NCBI RefSeq assembly: GCF_000002425.4
Contig: NC_037254.1
Location: forward strand, 3,499,797 to 3,563,796
Length of the DNA: 64,000 bases
DNA from: Physcomitrium patens
Lineage: Eukaryota; Streptophyta; Bryopsida; Funariales; Funariaceae
Direction of reading: 5' to 3'
In this document: positions 23,702 to 34,372 of the stretch, in pieces
Layout: each line of letters begins with the position of its first letter
Position numbering within the stretch: position 1 is the stretch's first letter
Translations under genes and position numbers: made by a program
Notes under the pieces: model-generated
What the model was told of the DNA's origin: nothing
Databases searched by the model: none
Seen by the model: the letters and a program-made list of their open reading frames with translations, nothing else

Positions 23702-24779
23702 CTTAATTATTATCCATTTCTATAGAAAGCAATGACATTTATCTTCTTTCCAAGATATTTGTTATTTTATATGGCTCAAAAAGAGACATTATTTTGTAAT
23801 AATATGGCTAGAAGGTGAAAGAAGAAACAAAGTGATTTATTATAGAAGAGCCTAATTAAAAAGATATAGTAGAAAAATATAGATAAAAGATAGGTAGATA
23901 ATAAAACCTTATAATATTAGAACTACCTTTTATAAAAATTGATTCTATTTAATTTGTATTGCCATAAATAATACAAAATAAGGTAGATTAAAAAATTAAA
24001 GAATATAAACATATATAGGAGGGAGTTAGGAGTTGATTTTAACAAAAATTACCTCAAAAAAACAAGATTTAATACATAGGAAGGACTAGTTGCTAATTAG
24101 GATGAAAATCAGATCTCAAGGCACAAAACCGAGAACCTATGCCATTTTTGGAGTTTTTTTTATCAATTAGAAAATAAAATTTGAATATAGATTTGAGAAG
24201 AGATTTTTAATATTCGATCTTATGTCATTTGGTCTAAAATTGAGGTTTTAAGGGATTTTCAAAATTAATAATGTATTTAGTCGGTTTAGATTTTGAGAAA
24301 TAAAAACAAATTTATAAATTTGAAGATTTTATGAGTTTCATAGCATATTTAGGAGAGAAAATTTGGTATTTTTTTGTTGTACTTATTTTCAATGTGTAAA
24401 ATATTTGAGGTCAATTGAGCAATTAGATTGAAGAGTACAAGAGTTTTGTGGATTACAATCTTGAAAATTGGGATTTAAAAATTTAGTAAGGATTTTTAAG
24501 ATATTTGTTAATCCGCTAGATGGATTAAAATATTATTTTTTAAAAATATAATTAGCTTGACTTTCAACAATTTTTCAAAGTTTGAAACCAATTGAATGGT
24601 GAAATTAAGAGATTATGGTTTCGGAATATCAATATCATGGTTGAAGAAGAATGTCGATCAAATTTAGGGATTATCACCTATTTGATATGTGCAATCTTCT
24701 TGTAATATTTTGTGTTTATTGATAATTTAATTATTGCAAAGTTTGTAAATTTTGAGTCAAAAGTTTAAGTATTAGTTAT

Positions 24780-25440
24780 TGATTTTACAATCTGCTATAA
24801 GATTTATTAAGAGTTTATTTAAAATTCAAGATTTGATGAAAGATTAATTAGGATTAGTTTAAGATCTAGGATTTTATTAAGATTTTTTTGGAATTTAATT
24901 AAAATTTAGAATTTATCTAAGATTTGATTAAGATTTAGGATTTTTCTAAAATTTAATTAAGATTGATTTAAGATTTAGGATTTGATTAAGATTTGACTAG
25001 AATTTGATTAAAATTTAAAATTTTATTTGTATTAGATTTAAAATTAATATTTGATTAGGATTAAGATTTCATTAAGATTTGGTCTAGGATTAGGATTTAA
25101 GATTTAACTAGGATTTGATTAAAATTTAAAATTTTATTTGGATTCGATTTAAAATTAGGATTTGATTAGAATTAAGATCTCATTAAGATTTGGTCTAGCA
25201 TTAGGATTTAAGATTTGACTAGGATTTTTTTATAATTTAATTAAAATTTGATTGGAATTTAGGATTTCATTAAAATTTGGTTTAGAATTAGAATTTAGAA
25301 TTTGATTAGGATTTGATTAAAGTTTCATTAGAATTTGATTTAAGATTTAGTTAAGATTAGTTTAGAATTTTATTAAGATTTATTGAAGATTACATTAGCA
25401 TTTGATTAGGATTTATTTTTGATTTTGATTTTTGATATTT
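24780..25440 (+). repeat. C-poor degenerate tandem repeat with a 111-bp higher-order unit
   Basis: The stretch is built from variants of GATTTAGGATTTGATTAA, with almost no C on the plus strand. Within it two consecutive copies of a 111-bp unit are visible: the block GATTAAAATTTAAAATTTTA recurs at 25006 and 25117, and the sequence after each copy stays similar to about 25228. It occupies the place in copy A where integrase should be. No coding content. Confidence 0.8.
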
Positions 25441-25744
25441 TAATTTTTTTTAATATTTATTTATTATTTTTATTATATATTTTTTATTAAAATTTATTTA
25501 TGATTTTTTATATTTCTTTTGTAAGTTCTTAAAACTTCTTTTAAATCAATATTAATTAGTATTAATTTCATTGAGATTGCTTTGGCTTCAAGACAATAGT
25601 CCATTGTTGATCAAAAACTACATCTCTTTCTTTTGATACAAGATAAGATCATTTAAAAAAAACATCTGACAAACCTTGTTGTTTTCTTAGTTGATAAGTA
25701 ATTTTGATATCAAATTTTGATAAAGACATGCTTCAATAAGCTTT

Positions 25745-25963
25745 TCAATAATTCAAAATACATATTGCCATGAAATAGTAGAGATTTTTATAATTTGTAT
25801 CTACATTGATTAGATTAGGATAGCCTATTAGATAATGATACCATTTTAAAAACAAATCTATAATTACAAAAAGTTCTTTGTTGTGGATCTTGTAGTTGAT
25901 TTTGATTATTGAAAAATTTCTTGAATATAAAACTATTAGATGAAATTTGTCATTTGTTTTCAT
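25745..25963 (-). pseudogene. RNase H relic, copy A
   Basis: A 72-codon open stretch on the minus strand reads VLYSRNFSIIKINYKIHNKE, then WYHYLIGYPNLINVDTNYKN. This is the Ty3/gypsy RNase H pattern YSR.FS..E.NYEIHDKEL and W.HYLEG....V.TDHKNL, with substitutions. The adjoining sequence is broken. Confidence 0.85.
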
Positions 25964-26159
25964 TTTTCATAATATGATACTTAAAACAAAATTTAATGTA
26001 TCTGTTTCCATAAAAAATATCTTAAAAAAGTTGATGCAATATAAAATTGATACAAAAATAAAAGCTATCTTGAAAGCTTCAAATGTTACTTCTGCTTCTT
26101 TATTCCAGTAAAGTTTGTCCTTACAACTCAAACATGTAAGTACAGCTACAACTTAAAAA

Positions 26160-26900
26160 AAGCTTTTGATAAACATTGGATAATAATTGACAAATCTTAA
26201 AAAATATTGAGTATCTCTTATTATTTTTGAGACCTTTCAATCCATACTAGTTTGGACTTTCTTAAGATCCATCATAAGGCCATCATTTAAAATGATATAT
26301 CCTAAAAAATCAACTTAAGTAGAATGAATTTCATACTTTTCCATCTTGGCATATAGTCTTGTATCTCTAGATTTTTAGAATATGTAATGAATATAAATTT
26401 ATGCTCTTTTGGATTCTTAGATTAGATTAAAATATTATCTAGATAATAAACAACAAAATCATTAAGAAACTCATAAAAGACATCATTCATTAGATATTGA
26501 AAAACAACTTGCACATTTGTAAGTCCAAAAGGTATGACTTTATATTTTAAATGCCTATACTTGGTTCAAAACATAGTCTTTTATTCATTTTTATTATTTA
26601 TGTATACCAAATTGTATGCTTTTCAATTCAATTGGTCAAGAAGTTCAGTTATCAAGGATAGAAGGTACATATTTTTTATAGTAATTTTATTGATTCTTCA
26701 ATAATCTACATAAATTTGTAATGATCAATTCTTTTTTGTTACAAATAAGATTGGAACTTCTATTAGAATTTTTGAATGATGTATGAAATTCTTGGCTAGA
26801 TTTTTTTCAATATATTCTTTGAATTTAACTAATTTATTTTTTAATAAATTTTAGATTAGTCCAAAAATAGCAATTTAACTCCTTCTTGAAGATTAATGGA
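26160..26900 (-). pseudogene. Reverse transcriptase relic, copy A
   Basis: The minus strand at about 26425-26455 reads VVYYLDNILI followed by a stop. This is the RT catalytic box (Y-L-D-D) with the second aspartate changed to asparagine. Segments near 26690-26760 match the RT block around the DYR.LN motif and are homologous to 29620-29700 in copy B. Many stops are present. Confidence 0.75.
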
Positions 26901-27174
26901 GCGATTATATGTCAAAGACATAAAATTCAAAGAAAGAAAATCTTCAATACATTCTTGTATCATTGAAGAGAACTAAAATATTATTTAAAGATGATATAAT
27001 ATTAAACTAAAATGGCTATTGCCAAAAACAATAAGACTAAAAAGTCTTGAAGCAAGACTAAACACTAGAAAGATATTGATAAGAATGAAAAAGGCTTCAT
27101 TCTTGCTTCCATACATACTCTTAACTAGGAGCTACGTGGCGATGTTTTATAAGACCTCCAAAACATATTGACTT

Positions 27175-27463
27175 TGTAAGACATGTATCTTAACTTGTAA
27201 GACATGTATCTTAACTTACAAGACAAGTTTTTTATATGTGTGCCATATAGTTAGCTTATTCCACAAACTACCAACACGTGATTAACTTATTGACCAAGTT
27301 TCTAACCTACCAATCAACTACAAACATATATAAAGTCAAAATAATATTTATGAAGCTTCTAAGAAGCTTTTTTAGAATGTATTATGAAATTTTATCTACT
27401 TTTACCTACTTTCATCTAATTATATAGATATTTACTAGAATACTTATGTATATCTATGACATT
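27175..27463 (-). repeat. LTR between copies A and B
   Basis: On the minus strand it begins TGTCATAGATATACATAAG after the purine tract AAAAAAGGGAG, a normal polypurine tract to 3' LTR junction for copy B. The far end carries a tandem 21-bp duplication (TGTAAGACATGTATCTTAACT at 27175 and 27196). It also occupies the 5' LTR position of copy A. Confidence 0.7.
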
Positions 27464-28049
27464 ACTCCCTTTTTTAACGACGAGTTCTATAAGAAGCAAT
27501 CTTCATATGTTGAGAAAATCTAAGATACACCAAATTGTATTTGCCACATACTTTGATCTTTGTTATCTTCAAAGATGGTTGATAGGTCTTGACAATCATT
27601 GATTGTGTCCCATACTAAGGCGAGAAGACCACCTTATTATTTAATCAGTGTTGAGGCCTTTGTAACTTTTTTCAAATGAAATATTTAAAAAAACATAAGA
27701 AGTTATTCCTTCATCTAATAAAATCACCAAACATTGAGAGTCTCTTTCAAAGTCTTGATATCAAATACTTTGTATCTCACTATCTATTTGAGGAAGGACA
27801 TGTTGTTCTTGAAGATCTTTATTTCAATTTTTTCATCTTGAAGGTTGTGAAAATTATAATATCTTATTTGATAAGTCTACAAATCAAAGCTCTTGAATTG
27901 AATCTATTAGTTGTTGATTCTTCATCTCTTTAGCATCACAAATACACAAAAGCTACAAAAAAAGATAAAAGGTAGAGTATTATCTTCCTTTGATTTTGTT
28001 TCTTTTATAGAAAAGATTAGCTATTCTTCATCTTGGTTTTGATAGATAT

Positions 28050-28199
28050 CATCGATGAAAAGCTTCAATTTTCTTTACTGCATTTGTAAGATTCTTTGCT
28101 GGCTCCCATGTGTATTCACTAATATCATATTTATGCTAGTAAACAAGATATTCCAACCTATTTTGGATCACCTTAAAGAATTCTTCTACCTCAAACTCT
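28050..28199 (-). pseudogene. Chromodomain relic, copy B
   Basis: The minus strand reads EFEVEEFFKVIQNRLEYLVY, then a stop where tryptophan is expected, then HKYDISEYTWEPAKNLTNAV. This is a clear chromodomain with aromatic-cage positions. The stop is TAG in place of TGG, a single G-to-A change. Confidence 0.85.
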
Positions 28200-28379
28200 T
28201 GATTATTATCCACTTTTATAAAAGAAATGGCATTAGTCTTCTTCTTTAGATATTTACTATCTTATATAGCTGAAGAATGAATATATAAAATATCAAGTGG
28301 ATCTTCATAGATTCGAGTAGTTATAATTTATAACCAACATGATTGACTTGTTTATTAGTAGAAAAAGCTCGAAGCCTAT

Positions 28380-29440
28380 GATAGTCCAATTTGTCACAAA
28401 AATAAGTAGTCTTGATATTATAATGAAGTAATTATATTTTATCATCCACATTGAATTTTAGTTTTTCCTTATAATAGGCATCTACATTAATTTTTTGTCA
28501 TTCTTAAGCTATCTTTAATTGTACCTTTCTTGTTGCATGTAGCTCTGATAAATGATTTGTCAAATTTTTTGGTACAAGATTATCAACTTTTGAAAAGTCA
28601 AAATATCAAGTCATGGATGATAACCACAATTGACAAAGAAAGGTGTTTGTTGAGTAGAAGAATGTACCAAATTATTGTATGTAAACTTTTTCAAGAATAA
28701 AAAAGTTGATTAATCATCTTGATGATAATTAATGGTACATCTCAAGTACTGCTTCAAAACTTATTTTACCTATTTTATTTGCCCATCAATTTCAAGATGA
28801 AAAGCCAAAAAAAGCTTTATATCGAATTTTAAAATCTTGAAAAGAGTTCTTTAAAATCTTGATATAAATTGAATCTTCTTATTTGATATAATATCTTTAG
28901 GCAATTTGTGATAGCAATAGATATTGTTAAAAAAAAGCTTAGCCATTTCTTTACTTGTGATAGATTTTATACATGGTAAAAAATATGCCATCTTGGTAAA
29001 ACAATCTACTACCTTAAATATAGAATCATACGAATCTAAGACTAGAAGACCTAAGATAAAATCCATAGAAATGAAAGACCATGGTTGTTCTACAATAGTT
29101 AAAAGCTGAAAAAGTCTACAAAATTGATGCCAAGGAATTTTGGATCTTGAATAAATATCACATGATTCTACAAAGTCTTTCAATGCTTCTACATTTGAAG
29201 CCACCAAAAGTCTCTTAATATTAATTCCAAAGTCTTGTTATATCCAAAATGTCCGCCTATTGAAAAGACATGACAAGTTTGAAGAACACATAATTATGCC
29301 CATACCTTTTGGAATGTATAATTGTCCCTTCGAATAGAGTAGATTATTTTTGAACTCAAACTTAGAAATATATTGAGACTTAAAAGGATTATTCTTGGTA
29401 TAATGGACAAGAGAATCAAAGGACATACTTGATTCATATT
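28380..29440 (-). pseudogene. Integrase relic, copy B
   Basis: The best open part (29207-28851) reads PWSFISMDFILGLLVLDSYD, then VVDCFTKMAYFLPC and LPKDIISNKKIQFISRF, the Ty3/gypsy integrase core. Upstream (29440-29240) is the linker with NNLLYSKGQLYIPKG. Downstream (28850-28380) fragments match the rest of the core and the C-terminal part (LKFNVDDKI, CDKLDYHRL), with stops and frameshifts. Confidence 0.9.
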
Positions 29441-29449
29441 CAAAATATC

Positions 29450-29870
29450 CATACCTAGTTCAAAATGTAGTTTTCTAATCATCTCTTTATTTAATACATA
29501 CCAAATTATTTGCTCATCATAGATCTATTTTTTTATAGTTCTTTTTTTGATTGAGTTGATCAAGAAGTTCTAAAATCGAAAGTAGAAGATACATATTTTT
29601 TATGATGATCTTGTTGAGTCTTCAATAGTCTACATACATTCACAGAGATTTGTCTTTTTTCTTCATCAATCTGATAGGAGCTTCAATTGGAGATTTAGAA
29701 TAATGTGTGAAATTTTTAGCCAAGTTTTCATCAATTTATTCCTTAACAGCAATTAATTTGTTTTGTGATAGACTATAGATTGATATTAATGGTGGTTGAG
29801 CTCCTTCATGAAGATCGATGGAACAATCATAAGGTCGATGTTTTGAAAAAATATCTAGGTTTCTTTTTTA
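29450..29870 (-). pseudogene. Reverse transcriptase N-terminal relic, copy B
   Basis: The minus strand reads SKSPIEAPIRLMKKKDKSL, stop, MYVDY, stop, RLNKIIIKN and later LLDQLNQKKNYKKIDL, matching the start of a Ty3/gypsy RT. The frame ends abruptly near 29445, where linker sequence before integrase begins. The catalytic box and RNase H are therefore deleted in this copy. Confidence 0.8.
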
Positions 29871-31600
29871 AAAAATGTCTTGTAAATCTTGATATTAGCT
29901 AAGAATACCACTTGGGGTCTTCTTGCGATCAAAAATGGACATGGCATATAAAGTAAAAGATAAACCTTCTTTTGCAGCAAGCATTAAAGCTCTTACACTT
30001 ATCAATAAAGGTTTGGATGTATTGAATTTGTGTGTTTTTACTTGACTAATGGGATTTTTGATTAAACTATCAGAAAAATTAAGGTTACTAGAAATCTAAT
30101 ATATTTGAATATTATACTTTTTTAATCAAGATAATCTTAAAATAACTAGATTAAATAGAAATCTTCTTATATTAAATATTACTAAGCTATAGCAAACTTT
30201 AATTGCTACATCTGAAGAAACAATCTCATGCATAACATCTCTAAAAGATAGCAATGACCATCCATAACTTCTATATATACATGTTTCATTTTTTTGATTA
30301 ATGATATCTCTTGTTTTTTGACAAAAATTTTGTCTATAAAACATGTCGAGGTTCTTGAATCTAACAAAGTTAAGACTTTGTGATTTTTTAGTCTTAAATA
30401 AACTTCTATTATAAAATAAGGTGAGGGATGTGAAGAGAGAATAAGACCTTTACTAGGAGTAACACAAGATTCTAACCATACAGCCTTTATTGTAACTAGA
30501 AAAACTTATTTTCCAATACATTGTCTTCTATGGCAACCATGCTTCTCATTTTGTAGTTGCATTGTTTCTTTGGATAATATTGAGCAGTATGTTTAGCTTC
30601 TCTACAATGTAACCATAAGCCTTCTTCATGTCATCAAATCTTTTCTTTCTTTGTGAAGGATTTAAGACGTACTATATCAATTTGCATTGGTTTTGGCCTC
30701 AATAGATAAGTTTTTGAAAACTTGGAAGTTGTCATCATTATTTGATTTGTTGTTCTGTAGCCAACTCTTTGTTCTTGACATCTTTCAAATAATTGATTTT
30801 TTGCATGCAATGGCTTAAGCACTAAATTATTCCAAAGATTTTGTCTTTGGCATTATCAGTAATAAATCTTTTATATTATCCTTTAATCCATATTAAAATT
30901 GATTGATAAGGGCTTTGTCATCCCAATCCGAGTCGCAAATGAAGTTTTGGAATTCAACAAAATATATAGTAGCTGACCATGATCCTTCCTTTAAATATAA
31001 TAGCTTAGTCTATGCTACTCTTTTTCGATCATTTTTTCCAAATGTGGTCATAAATACTTCTAAGAATGAATTCAAATCATAAAAGAGTTACAAATCCTTT
31101 TTCATTAAAGGTGCAAATCAAAAGAAAGTACTTCATGATAGAAGTGCTCCTATAAATCTGACTTGAGTAAATCCAACGGGATATTCGAAAAGATGCAACC
31201 TAAAATAGAGCTTCACTTATTACAAAAATCTTCAAAATTTTTATCTTATTCCATCAAACTTTTCAAGCATACTAATCCTTGTTCCCATCATACTTGTGGA
31301 AGTAAAATTCTTTGGATTTGGTTGCAAGGTAGATCTACTTACTTCTTTTAATTGCACAATTTCTTGTTGTAGATTCTAAATTTCTTCAATAAGCATAGGC
31401 ATAGTATTTCAATGATTCACATTGAAAATACGTGAGATTTTCATTCTTTAAGTATTGACAAGCTCATGAACATCTATAATAGTTACAAATCTATTCTCAC
31501 TTCCACTAAGATTAGCATCCATAATTTTTCTTTCTATAAACAACTCAAGAAAATTCAAAAAGTTAAATTAGAGGAGGATAATCCACAACCTCTAATATTA
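29871..31600 (-). pseudogene. Protease-region and gag relic, copy B
   Basis: This part corresponds by position to gag and protease. Near 30545-30610 the minus strand reads CREAKHTAQYYPKK, which resembles a gag zinc knuckle (C..C....H....C) with its last cysteine changed. The rest is a string of short broken frames. It aligns in order with copy C at 31945-33560. Confidence 0.55.
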
Positions 31601-31759
31601 AATGAATTTTTTTACAAAGAGGGGTAATCTACTATCTTTGAGGAAAAGATTAGTGTTAGAAAATAAGATTTTTTATTTAAAGGTGGATAGTCTACAACCT
31701 TAAAAATACAAAAATAGAATAGAAATAGTATACTCAATTATAAAATAAGATAGAAATAA

Positions 31760-31940
31760 TAAGTTAGTAAGTTTTTAACCTATCAATCAATTAGAAACAT
31801 ATGTAAAGTCAAAATAGCATTTATGCAGCTTCTAAAAAGCTTTTCTAGAAGATATTATGAAATTTTATTTACTTTTACCCACTTCTATCTAATTATATAA
31901 GTATTTATTAGAATACTTATGTATATCCATAATATTATAA
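31760..31940 (-). repeat. Partial LTR between copies B and C
   Basis: The segment from AACCTATCAATCAATTAGAA to TATGTATATCCATAATATTA repeats the inner two thirds of the LTR at 27175-27463. The outer end is missing or too diverged to see. Confidence 0.7.
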
Positions 31941-31944
31941 GAAA

Positions 31945-33560
31945 AATATTTAGAAAGAGTATTTTCATTTTTCTTTTCTAAGACATCTTAATAATCTTGA
32001 TATTGACTTAGAATACCACTTCAAGTCTTTTTATTATCAAAAATAGATGTGGCATAAATAATACAAGATAATCTTTTTTTTACGACATGCAAAAAAGCTC
32101 TTATATCCATAAATAAAGATTTCATTGCATTAGACTTTTAATTTTTTATTTAATTCATAAAATTCTTAGTTTTATTTTAGAAAAAATTAAGATTATAATT
32201 AATCCAATTTATTTAAAGATTATATGTTTTTAGCTATGATAAATCTAAAGTGACTAAAGTAGAAAGAAATCTAATTATTTAAATATTACTAATCTATTAT
32301 AATTATTACTTGTTATTTTTATAGGAAAGATTTTATAAGTAACATCTTTAAAAGATAATAGAAAATCATCTATGACTTCTACATGTACATGTTTTAGTTT
32401 TTTTTTATTAAAAATATGCTATATCTTTTTTTAAAAAAATTATTTAAGAAACAAGTCGAGGCTCTTAAATCCAATAAGATATAGACTTTGTGATATTTAG
32501 ATTCTAAACTAATATCTATTGTAAATAAAAAGAAGGTTTGAAGGAGAGAATAGGACCTTCACTAGGTGTTGCACTTAATTCCAGCCGTACCATCCCTATT
32601 ATAATTGAACAAACTTGTTTTTCAACATATTATAATTGAAAAAACTTATTTTTCAACATATTATTATCTTTGATAGTCATACTTCTTATTTTATGGTTGC
32701 ATTTATTTTTTGAAAAATATTGAATAGTATGCTTAGATTTTCTATAATATAAGCACAATCATTTTTAATGATATCAAATCTTTTTTTGTTAAGTAAGAAA
32801 TTTGAATCATATTGCATTAATTTGCATGTCTTCTATTTTTGAATGTATGTGTTGAAAAGGTAATAGTATTGCCATTGAATTATAAAGATGTTGAGGTCTA
32901 CTTGTATGAATGTCAAATTAAAATTAAAAAAATAATTTTCATATTTTTTAGTAAAGTCAATTGTTTAATTCAATATTTGAAAATAAAATAAGTTGAATAT
33001 CAATTTTTTTATCTCATATTATAATCTATAAAGAAATTGGCTAATGAATGCAGCATCATTTTATTTGATATCAATTAGAAGTTATCAAAATTATGAAACA
33101 TATAACATTATAGATTGATTGCCAAGTGATATCAATATGAATCTTTTTGATTGCAACACAAATTGCATCATATTCTCCATACATGGATCAAAGCTCTCCC
33201 AAAAAGGCGTAAAAGTTATTTAATATTGCATCTCATTATTTAAGAAAAGATAAAAATCATAATAACATAAAACTTGAAAGTAGTATTTTAATAAAGTTGA
33301 CTTCGGATCCTAGAATTGGATAGTTCTAGAATTGAAGTTTAGTCAGTAATTGTATTTGATTGATGAATCCTCAAAACTTTGATCTTGTACCATCAAACTT
33401 CTTGATTAAGAAAAATCTTAGTTTTTAGTGTTAGAACAATATTCTACCATAGAAAAAATAGCATGATTTTGTGTAGTTCTTAAAGCAACTCCAATCACTT
33501 CTATATCTTCAATTCATGTCAATTTTGTTGCTTTTTGTGGTAGTAAATTGAGTTGATACA
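31945..33560 (-). pseudogene. Copy C: protease/gag relic
   Basis: Ordered similarity to 29860-31500 is visible: CTTGATATTGACTTAGAATA against the block near 29890, and GAGAGAATAGGACCTTCACTAGG against the block near 30440. It is more decayed than copy B and lacks pol. No open frame of note. Confidence 0.6.
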
Positions 33561-33806
33561 TTGCAAGCTTTAATTCTTTCAATTGTTCTTGCATTTGTGC
33601 CATTCTACTTTTTATTTTATTGATACGTATAAATTATACATGTATACATAGAATGAAAAGAGATACCTTCCAATATTTATTTTTTTTTCCTTCCTTTGAA
33701 TAAACGTATCAGAAATGCACAATTTAAATAACAGAAACCTGAACAGACTCCGAAAAGGACACAAACGGGCATCCCCTTGAGATGAACAGAAACTGAACCC
33801 CAACGA

Positions 33807-34115
33807 ATGAAGAAGGAGCACCCAAGACCGAGATCAACAGATTTCATCCCCTTTACAATTGCTCAACACCGCGGTGGTCCTATACCCGTTACCGCTACCA
33901 TCTCCACGTCGAATGTTCCAGGGTCAGACCAATACGAAGCGAGTACTCAGAGTTGCGGCTCCGAAGCCAGACTTCGTCCTTGTTTAGAAGGGCCTTCGGT
34001 GTTGCACTCTTTCGGCAACAAAACTCGCAGTACCAGCGCCGCAGAGGTGAAGCCCTCGCACTGTTGCTTGGTTAGGAGCTCAACAGCGACGCGATTGCGG
34101 CGCATTGTGGCGTGA
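33807..34115 (+). other. Open frame in the leader of the PET117-like gene
   Basis: An ATG at 33807 opens 102 codons of Ser/Thr/Arg-rich sequence without a recognised domain, ending 50 bases before the PET117-like start. It may be a long upstream ORF, an independent small gene, or chance in GC-rich leader sequence. Confidence 0.2.
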
Positions 34116-34165
34116 TGTAGTGCTTCGGTAGTGGAGGCTCGAAGGACGAGGACGACGCGGGGACA

Positions 34166-34372
34166 ATGAGCAGCCAGGTCCGGGCCATTGGATTCCTAAC
34201 GGCCGTGCTGGTCGTCACCGGCTCGGGCATTTTCTCTGTGCACTCCATGCAAAAGGAGGAGCGAGCGAATCTTCACCAGGGCGTTATTCGCGATCAAGCC
34301 TTGATGGCTCTCAAGGAGCAGCAGCGCAGAGAGCACGAAGCCAAAACCTCTCTCCTGTCTGTCCAGCGCTAA
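34166..34372 (+). CDS. PET117: PET117-like cytochrome c oxidase assembly factor
   Basis: A 68-residue single-exon protein. PET117 is a small mitochondrial inner-membrane protein needed for complex IV assembly in yeast and humans. The sequence opens MSSQVRAIGFLTAVLVVTGS, giving one hydrophobic span at about residues 7-24, followed by the family signature: VHSMQKEERANLHQGVIRD compares with the yeast and human pattern of V-H-x(4-8)-L-x-x-G-(V/P)-I-x-D. The tail is charged and probably helical, with no metal-binding motif. Length is close to the family (yeast about 107, human 81, plants about 70). The sequence before the ATG is GC-rich leader. Assignment rests on this short match, so some doubt remains. 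Confidence 0.78.
   Translation: MSSQVRAIGFLTAVLVVTGSGIFSVHSMQKEERANLHQGVIRDQALMALKEQQRREHEAKTSLLSVQR

Larger units (their letters stand above)
22711..33560 (-). mobile_element. Array of three degenerate chromovirus (Ty3/gypsy) copies
   Basis: Three related LTR-retrotransposon copies lie head to tail on the minus strand, separated by related LTR-like segments at about 22711-22979, 27175-27463 and 31760-31940. Copy A (to about 27174) keeps chromodomain, RNase H and reverse transcriptase relics but no gag. Copy B (to about 31760) keeps chromodomain, integrase, the first part of RT, protease-region and gag relics. Copy C (about 31945-33560) keeps only the protease and gag region. All frames carry many stops and frameshifts, so nothing here is autonomous. 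The integrase-proximal chromodomain places the family among chromoviruses; the exact lineage is not resolved. Confidence 0.85.

Noticed and set aside
24780-25440. Reading the TTTAGGA-like repeat as interstitial telomere sequence
   Set aside because: Units are GATTTAGGATTTGATT variants without the exact TTTAGGG heptamer, so telomeric origin is not supported.
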